Source: Cenococcum geophilum 1.58 (lineage: Eukaryota > Ascomycota > Dothideomycetes > Gloniales > Gloniaceae). Taken from it: DNA of 64,000 nt. The first letter of the stretch is position 1. Every line of letters starts with the position of its first letter. Made by a program: the position numbers and the translations under genes. The notes beneath the pieces are model-generated. The model searched no databases, was not told the origin of the DNA, and saw only the letters and a list, made by a program, of their open reading frames with translations. The DNA lies in the NCBI GenBank assembly GCA_001692895.1, contig KV748187.1, positions 1,189,715 to 1,253,714 of the forward strand. The letters are read 5' to 3'. This document shows positions 57,729 through 64,000 of the stretch, in pieces.

Positions 57729-60274
57729 TATACCTCCCCCTTCAAGAACGTTGTCCCCTAACGTTCTATAATATAGAAGAATAGCAAAATAAGTATAGTA
57801 AAAGCAGAATAGACAAAGGAAAGTATATCCCTAAATGAACGCGGGTAACTATATCCTTAGCCTTCCTGTAGAACTGTTCTACGGTGTTCTTCCGTTACCT
57901 ATAGCTAAGGTCTGATCTTCCTATTAGTAGTAACTAGGACAGTAGTAACGGCAGTAATAGTAATAGTGATATAAACAGTAATAAAAGCAGACAGTTAGCG
58001 TAGTAAAATAAGATAGAACAGTTAGCGGTAGAATACTCGGTGGAAGAATACGGTAATAGTTAGTAAGTAGCAGAACTTTTAGTAGCAGAAATCTCGGTAG
58101 CGGCAGATAGTTAATAATAGTTAATTAGTAGCAGTTCGGTCAGCGGCAGTCAGTTAAAACGGTAGCGGTAGAACAATTGGAATAGTAGAATAGTAGCAGT
58201 AGCAGTAGCAGCAGTAATAGAACGGTTAATGGCAGTCGGTTGGAGGCGGCTAGTTAGAACAGCGGCGATTAAAACGGTAGGGTATGGCGGTCGGTAGAGT
58301 AATAGTAGAAAGATCTAGCAGATTTAGTAGTAAAATAGATCTAGTAGCAGTATAGATCTAGAACAGTAGAGATAGAGCAGTTGGTTAAGACAGTAAGGAC
58401 GAAATAGCTAAACGGAATAGTGACAGCAGTAGCGGTGGCGGTAGGGCAGTTAATTAAGGTAGCAGAGGCTCTGGCTTAATTTGGTCGTTCGATTAAGGTA
58501 AAAAGTCGGCCTAGTTAAAGGCTCTAACTGTCCTAATCTAAATACGGAGACGGCGTTTAACTCATTAAGATTTAATAAGGCCCTAGCTTAACTTAAGGTG
58601 TCTTCTATTATATATATAACCAAGGCTTTACATCCGGAGATAGTTAATCAAAACTTCCGTATAGATGTCCGATTGGTTAAGGCTCCGCATCTGCCATTTA
58701 ATTAAGGCTTCGCATCTATAGGCGTCCAGTTAAGCTGCCGTACTATTATCCAATTAAGGCTCTGCACCTGTATGCTCTATATCTATAGGCTCCGTATAAG
58801 ACTCTATATAAAGCTCCATATCTATATCTATAGGAAAGGTCGTTCTGGGTAACTAATCCGTGGGCGTTAAGACGGGCGGCAGTTAATTAATAAGGGGGGT
58901 CTCGCAGAGGCTCTAAAACGTCAATTGGCAGTACTTCCGACGATCTTTTGGCCGTATACTAGCTTCCTAATTAGGCCTAGTGCCTGTGTATCTACTATTA
59001 TAGGATCTTTAACTACTAATTAAAGACGTCTAACGGTAACGGGTAATTAATTTAACTAGAATATAACAATGTATAATTAACTGACGTTTAAATAGGGTAT
59101 TAGGTCGGCCCGGCTTAACGGCTTAGGTTAATTTAATTTAACTATAGAGGCGGCGTCTAATTAATTAAGGCTTAACTTAAAGCGTTTTCTGCTATACATG
59201 CGACCTAGGTTCTACATTTATAGGCTCTATATCCGTAGTTAATTAAAGCTCTTAGTGTCTACTAGATATCCAATCTAGAGACCTATTTTAAGACTTCCTT
59301 ATAAGCATAAGCGGCAGCTTCTAGTAGACCATTTTTATAGGCCTAGTGCTTTCCTAGGATGTCCTTTATAGCTGCTTCTTTGCCCTTATTACTGGCTGTA
59401 CGCTTACGTATCCTTAATCTTCTTCTAGCTTAAAAACCTTCTTAGGGTTATCTTCTACTTTTAGTCTCTTTATTATTATCCTGCTGGCTTTACGCTTTAT
59501 CTAAGTTATCCTTAGTGTTTTCAAAGCTATCCGGTAATAGCTTCTTAGCTATTATAACTACCTTTGTTGTATATCCCTTGCCCTTATATCTATAATACAG
59601 TCCTTTTATTAAGACGATCCCTAAGAAGTGCTAGCTCCTATATATCTAATTCCTGCTCCCCTTATAATCCTTAATAAAGTCCTTTACTAGCTTAGCTAGA
59701 TGCGGCTTAATTCTGTCTTTAGTTGCATAAGGATGGCTTAGGTTTATCGTGGTTAGTTATACCCCGTGTATAACCTCTTACAAAGTATCCTTATCTTCTC
59801 TTGCTATAGTGCCTTTTTATATACTGCTTTACCGTTTCCGCGGTACTTATTTTCCGTTATTATGCTACTGCCCTTATAGAGGTCCCTTTCTTACCGCGGT
59901 GTCCGTTCTTGTTATGCAGCTAGCGCAGTACTAAATTTGGATAGCAGTAACAGTCGTGCTGCGATTAGTCGTCGTTTAAATAAGAAATAAGGTTGGCCCG
60001 GCTAAAGGCTCTAATTTAACAACATTTAACTGCTTTAACTTAGTAACGTAATATGCTGGTATTGAAGCTCTGGCTTAATTCGATTCCCTTAACTAGTCGC
60101 GGCTTCTATACAGTTATTTAATTAATTAAGGTTTCTATATAGTCGTTTAATTAAGGCTCTATATACAGCTTTATATACAGCTCTATGTTATATAATCGGC
60201 TCTATATCTATGCAATTAATTAAGGCTCCTAGTATCCGTTCTTATTATATAGCTACATTATTAAAATCTAGGGG

Positions 60275-60395
60275 CGGTGTAAAGTTTTACCAGCTCTATT
60301 GCTAAATAGACCAATTAGGATTTTTTATACCCGGTATAGAAAATCGCTATTAGCTTGGTAATAGGCGGTGAGCTAAACTAATATCTTTATAGTAG
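60275..60395 (+). repeat. Copy 4 of the dispersed palindrome-bearing repeat
   Basis: Closely matches copy 1 at 3510-3640 (shared ACTAATATCTTTATAGTAGG and the TTAGGATTTTTTATACC core at 60314-60351) although it lies in the middle of a different LTR element. A further copy of the AACTCTAACTACCGG core lies at 62838-62860. Confidence 0.5.
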
Positions 60396-63155
60396 GTTGT
60401 CGCGACTAACGCGTCTTAACGCGTCGCGATTAAGAAAATAAATAAGAAAAGGGGCTTTAGGAAATACTGTAATTAAGCAGACAAATAGAAATCTTTTTAT
60501 ATGGCCGTTACCTGTATTTCCTCCCCTACCTTAAAACTTAACTATCCCCTAGTTAAACATTCTACACCTACTGCGGAGCCTACTGCGGAGCCTACTAGTT
60601 AAGCGTTTGTCTTTAAGACCGTCTCTAAGGGTTAGATGACTTATCCATCTTCCTAGCTTTAGCTGTCTTATCTATAGGCCGTAACCTAATCTAGATATAA
60701 TCTCCCGGCCGTATATTCTTTTCCTATAGCAGAGCCTGCGGTACCTACTATGGAGCCTACTATAAAGCCTGCCGCGGCTTAATAGCTGTCCTAGTTATAT
60801 GGCTGTCTCTAAGGGTCTGCGGATATTGCTGGCTAGGCGTTACTATTAAGTCTACGGGTCGTACTTAATAGTAGTCCTCCTAGTTTGTACGTAGTTTGTT
60901 ACTATTTTTTAGCACTACTCCGTTACGGAAAGTAGTAAAATCTATTTATCCAATAGGGCCCTATTTCTGCGTCTATTCTTATCTTTCTATTTTTTAATAT
61001 ACCTATCCATCTAGGTCTATTCCTTAGTACGTACGAAGCCAGTTCTTAATACCTTTTAGTTGTCCTTTATTGCCGAGCCACGGAAGTACTAGTCTAGGTT
61101 AATTGTGTGTCCCCGCTACTAGCCTTCCTTATTTTATATGCACGAATCCTTACTAGATAAGATCCTTTAGCCCTTAGCATTCGTATCTAGTAAAACGGTG
61201 ACTTTCTCCGCATCTAGAATAGGTCTGCTAGCCTCGTCCTTACGTGTCTTGCTAACCCTATACGTCCCGCTGCGGCCGTTTAAAGGCAGTAGAATCTTGC
61301 GGATATTGAGAATCCTACGGATATTAATAGTCTTATGGATATTAATAGTCTTGCGGATATTAAGGGTTTTGCGAAGGTTAAGATTCTTATAAAGGTTAGG
61401 TGCTATTCTACTAGTCTTTATATTCTGGTGCTAGGCTATATCCTTATACTAGGCTTTAAACTATAGCCTAATCTATAGTAGGTAACTGCTGCTGTATTAG
61501 GGCTTCTTTGTGTATACCTAAGTCTAGAAGCTATCCTTCTCTCCTGCGGTTGAGCCTATCCCTTTACTGCTATAGCTCCTATATAAGCTGGATATTTAGG
61601 GCGTCTTCTTTTAGAAGGATATCCATTCGCTTAGCGTTCTCTATAGCTATTATCCTTAACTCTATAGCCTCCTTTAGTTCTTTAAATATAAGGGTGCTAG
61701 GCTTATCTACTACAGCTTCTGTCTTTTCTATTATATATCTGCGGTATTTAATAGGGAGTCCTCGTATAAACTACCACCCCTTCTCTTACTTAGTAAGGTT
61801 TCCTACGGCTACTACTTTAGCTAAGATGGTAGTAAAGTCCTGTATATAGTAACATAAGTCGCCTAGCTGTTCTATAGATTTTTAAATAAAAGCTTCCACG
61901 AAGTCTCTTATCTCTATATATTGGTAGTAGTCGTCTGCTTAGTATTCTGCCCTAAGCTTTCTTATAAGCTTTGTTTAATTACCAATTATAAACTTAGGCA
62001 GGCTTTGGATCTATATCCCTATCTAGTAATTGTAGTACTTTGGAAGGCTCTAGTGCTTCTCCTTACCTATCGCGTAATGTCGGGTGCATAGCCGTTTATA
62101 CTGTTTAATAAACTATAATACGTCTTGTCCTATAAAGTAAGGAGTTTTAACAGTTCCTAGGGCTGGCATAGGCTGGACCATAACGTAGATCTTGTCTTAA
62201 GCCGTTAACTACTAAGTACGTGCATCTAGAGCTTCCTTAGGAGTATATAGGTGGTCCGTATAGCTCTCGTCCTTCGTCTACTAAGGGGTATTAGTCCTAG
62301 GTGTTACGGGTGAACGCCGTGGTAGGTCTGCTTGCATAGCTGCCTGAGATAAGGGTGTCCTAGATAACTGTTCTGGTGGTACTTTAGTAGGTGCCTGCTG
62401 CGGTTGGTCTACTTATATAGCCATATTCCTTATAGAGGGCACTTACTTCTTAATACCTAAGGGGGGGTCTCCCTAGGATAGCACAGTATCTTTATTATCT
62501 ACCACTACTGCCAGGTCTTAATATATTCGTCCGCTTTAGTCTATTGTTATTTTGTGTGGTAGTTCTTTATAGAGTGCCTCTAAAGCTGCTACTAATATAA
62601 TCTAGATAACTTAAAAGAGGATAAAGCTAAGCTAGAATAGGAAGCTTTTAAGGACAGATCTAATCTCGTGTGCTTGCGACCGTGCTTAGTATTATCTCCT
62701 TTATTTATAAATGGTAGTACTAACTTCCTTCGCCGCCAGATGTCTTAGAGCTCGTTTCCATTTAATTAATTGGCCCTTAGCTTGTTGTCTTTATATCTTT
62801 AATAAAGGTCTAGCCATGCTTAGTAGTAGATCTTGGTAACTCTAACTACCGGTTAAAGTTGTCTGATTGGCTCGCCAGTTCGCTTAACGTCCTTATATAT
62901 AACTTTTTAAGACTATCTAACCTATGCTCTTTTGCCTCTTATTACCACTCTTTAGCCTATACGTTAAGTTTAGCTGTCCTATCTTTTCCGGGACTGCCTA
63001 GTTCCCCTCGCTGTCTAATACTATCTAGTTCTCTAGTTCTGTTGGTTCTGCTGTCTCATCTGTTTAGCTGGTAGTTCTTTTGTAGCTGGTCGTTTATTTG
63101 CAGCTGGCGGTTCTTCTATAGTCGTAGTATATTTCTGTATGTCTCCTATGTATAT

Positions 63156-63208
63156 AGCACTAGACTTCTAATCTAAAGAGCTTGCCGTTGTCCCTACGTG
63201 GAATGCCA
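63156..63208 (+). repeat. tRNA-Arg-like sequence at the primer-binding side
   Basis: The plus strand directly inside the 5' LTR reads like the 3' half of a tRNA: an anticodon arm CTAGACTTCTAATCTAA with anticodon TCT (Arg), then about 40 nt ending in CCA at 63208, seven bases from the LTR. The distance from anticodon to CCA is close to that in a real tRNA, but no normal T-loop is visible. It is best read as an extended primer-binding region derived from the tRNA primer, not as a tRNA gene. Confidence 0.5.
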
Positions 63209-63215
63209 TAAAATA

Positions 63216-63468
63216 TATGGGAGGGTACGACCTCTCTAAGATAGAAAAGTCACGGTGCTGTTAGTCGGTCGGTCGGTCGGTTAGTTAGTTAGTCAGTTGG
63301 TTATAATTAGTTAGTAAAACAGTTAGTAAGAAAGAAAGAAAAGAGCATATTTCCGGTAACTGGTAGGTCGTGATATATATATAATTAAGGGAAGAAGGAA
63401 GAAAGCCGAAGGCTCTATAAATATAGGAAAATGCTAAGGTGGTAGGCGACGTCCAATCTACACCACCA
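63216..63468 (-). repeat. 5' LTR of the Gypsy-like element
   Basis: 253 bp partner of 57476-57728 with the same GGTC stretch (63266-63290) and TATAAATATAGG motif. Confidence 0.88.
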
Positions 63469-64000
63469 CAATAGTAAGCTATTTAAAAAGCTTTAAGATT
63501 AGAAAAATGGAGGTAGTAAGAAGTCTTAACTTACCTTTACTAAGTCGCCTACACCTAATACTCCTAGCGTTATTAATTAATTCTATATTAATTTAACTAG
63601 TAGGCAGTATAGGCGTCTAGTTATACTACCGTTAGGGTAAGACCTAACTATAAGATTATTACCTATAGTTCCTCTACCTTATTTATAAGGCCTAAATTGC
63701 ATAGCTAATCTATAGGAGTATTTTAACTAATAGAAGCTCTTAGTATAAGAAGACCTAGAGTAGGAGAGTAATCTTAAAGCCGCCTATTAAGTTGCTTATA
63801 AAAAGCGGTGGGACTTAAGAATTATTAGGGAGCAGAAGCTAAATAAAGAGGGTAAGACGCTAGTTAATATAATAATTGATAAGGGAGTACTAGAGGCAAT
63901 TACTAAATAGGTATATTAGGATATTAAGAACTAGAGGACTTTACGAGTTACTTAGCTTTCTAGTAGTATTAAGGATTTAGAGAAAAATAAGTAGTAAATT
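63469..64000 (+). pseudogene. Unidentified protein-coding repeat, part 2, running off the window
   Basis: Continues the plus-strand protein-like reading of 56082-57475 after the Gypsy-like insertion, with words such as KAAYQVAYKKRWDLRIIREQ (63.78-63.84 kb) and ITKQVYQDIKNQ-like sequence further right. The interruptions are again of TAG type. The family is unknown and the right end is outside the window. Confidence 0.4.

Larger units (their letters stand above)
57476..63468 (-). mobile_element. Gypsy-like LTR retrotransposon, probably non-autonomous
   Basis: Minus-strand element of 5993 bp with equal-length 253 bp LTRs (57476-57728 and 63216-63468). Orientation comes from the polypurine tract, seen on the minus strand as GAAGGGGGAGGT beside the left LTR (57732-57743). 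Gag-like sequence lies on the minus strand at about 61.5-62.2 kb and is followed by a zinc-knuckle-like motif (RCGESHRFTRYEC) near 61.2 kb. I could not recognise RT or integrase in the remaining 3.3 kb, which includes a low-complexity AGT/AGC zone at 57945-58480 and an 18 bp tandem repeat at about 61300-61390. The target duplication is imperfect (ATAG common to both sides). The solo LTR 22764-23010 is the same family. Many breaks. Confidence 0.8.

Noticed and set aside
63156-63208. Functional tRNA-Arg gene
   Set aside because: Only the 3' half is present, there is no T-loop consensus, and CCA is encoded next to an LTR; a primer-binding origin fits better.
1-64000. Telomere, centromere satellite or rDNA
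   Set aside because: No TTAGGG arrays, no long satellite array and no rRNA similarity were seen; the AT-rich blocks are accounted for by decayed transposons.

Overview
The window looks like a piece of a filamentous ascomycete (Pezizomycotina) genome. Short intron-bearing genes of fungal type sit in a few GC-balanced islands. The islands are separated by long AT-rich stretches in which C has been replaced by T, chiefly before A, on both strands. That is the signature of repeat-induced point mutation (RIP). Nearly all transposon sequence here is RIP-decayed, so long open frames are confined to the islands and to a few younger insertions.

Layout. 1-17.4 kb is retroelement debris: the 5' part of a Copia element running off the left edge, then a chromodomain Gypsy element (3078-16609) that was entered by a second Copia element (4238-10173) and by a small non-autonomous LTR element (12308-13906), then a second Gypsy relic. 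17.6-18.7 kb is a gene island with a SET-domain protein. 19.1-37.1 kb is a hAT DNA transposon relic that received a Tc1/mariner-type MITE and a Copia element (29168-35120). The MITE was itself hit by another Copia element (19575-27797), which then received a solo LTR and a Tad/jockey-like LINE. 37.7-45.6 kb is the main gene island. It holds a six-exon gene fusing a Zn2Cys6 DNA-binding domain to a maltose/galactoside-type O-acetyltransferase, a cysteine-rich membrane-protein pseudogene split by a Mutator-like element, and an intact F-box protein gene. 45.8-52.8 kb is a set of DNA transposons with target duplications still visible: a hAT deletion derivative, then a second hAT holding a TA-flanked MITE and a foldback element, the latter holding another MITE and a PiggyBac-like transposon. 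52.8-64 kb contains a second foldback copy, a short Copia-like element, an unidentified protein-coding repeat, and a Gypsy-like element (57476-63468) inserted into that repeat.

How the parts relate. Target-site duplications let most insertions be ordered in time. Older outer elements are heavily mutated, while several inner ones (the Mutator-like element, the LINE, the small LTR element and the 47.2 kb MITE) keep GC-rich, less mutated sequence. RIP-type change also reaches one host gene: two in-frame TAG codons sit where CAG would be expected in the pseudogene at 40.5-43.2 kb. The surviving genes do not form an obvious pathway. They are a chromatin or protein methyltransferase-like SET protein, a possible regulator/acetyltransferase fusion and a short F-box protein, each standing alone beside repeat-rich DNA.

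Limits. All family calls come from motifs and terminal structures read by eye. Exon boundaries were chosen by splice signals and reading phase, without transcript data.
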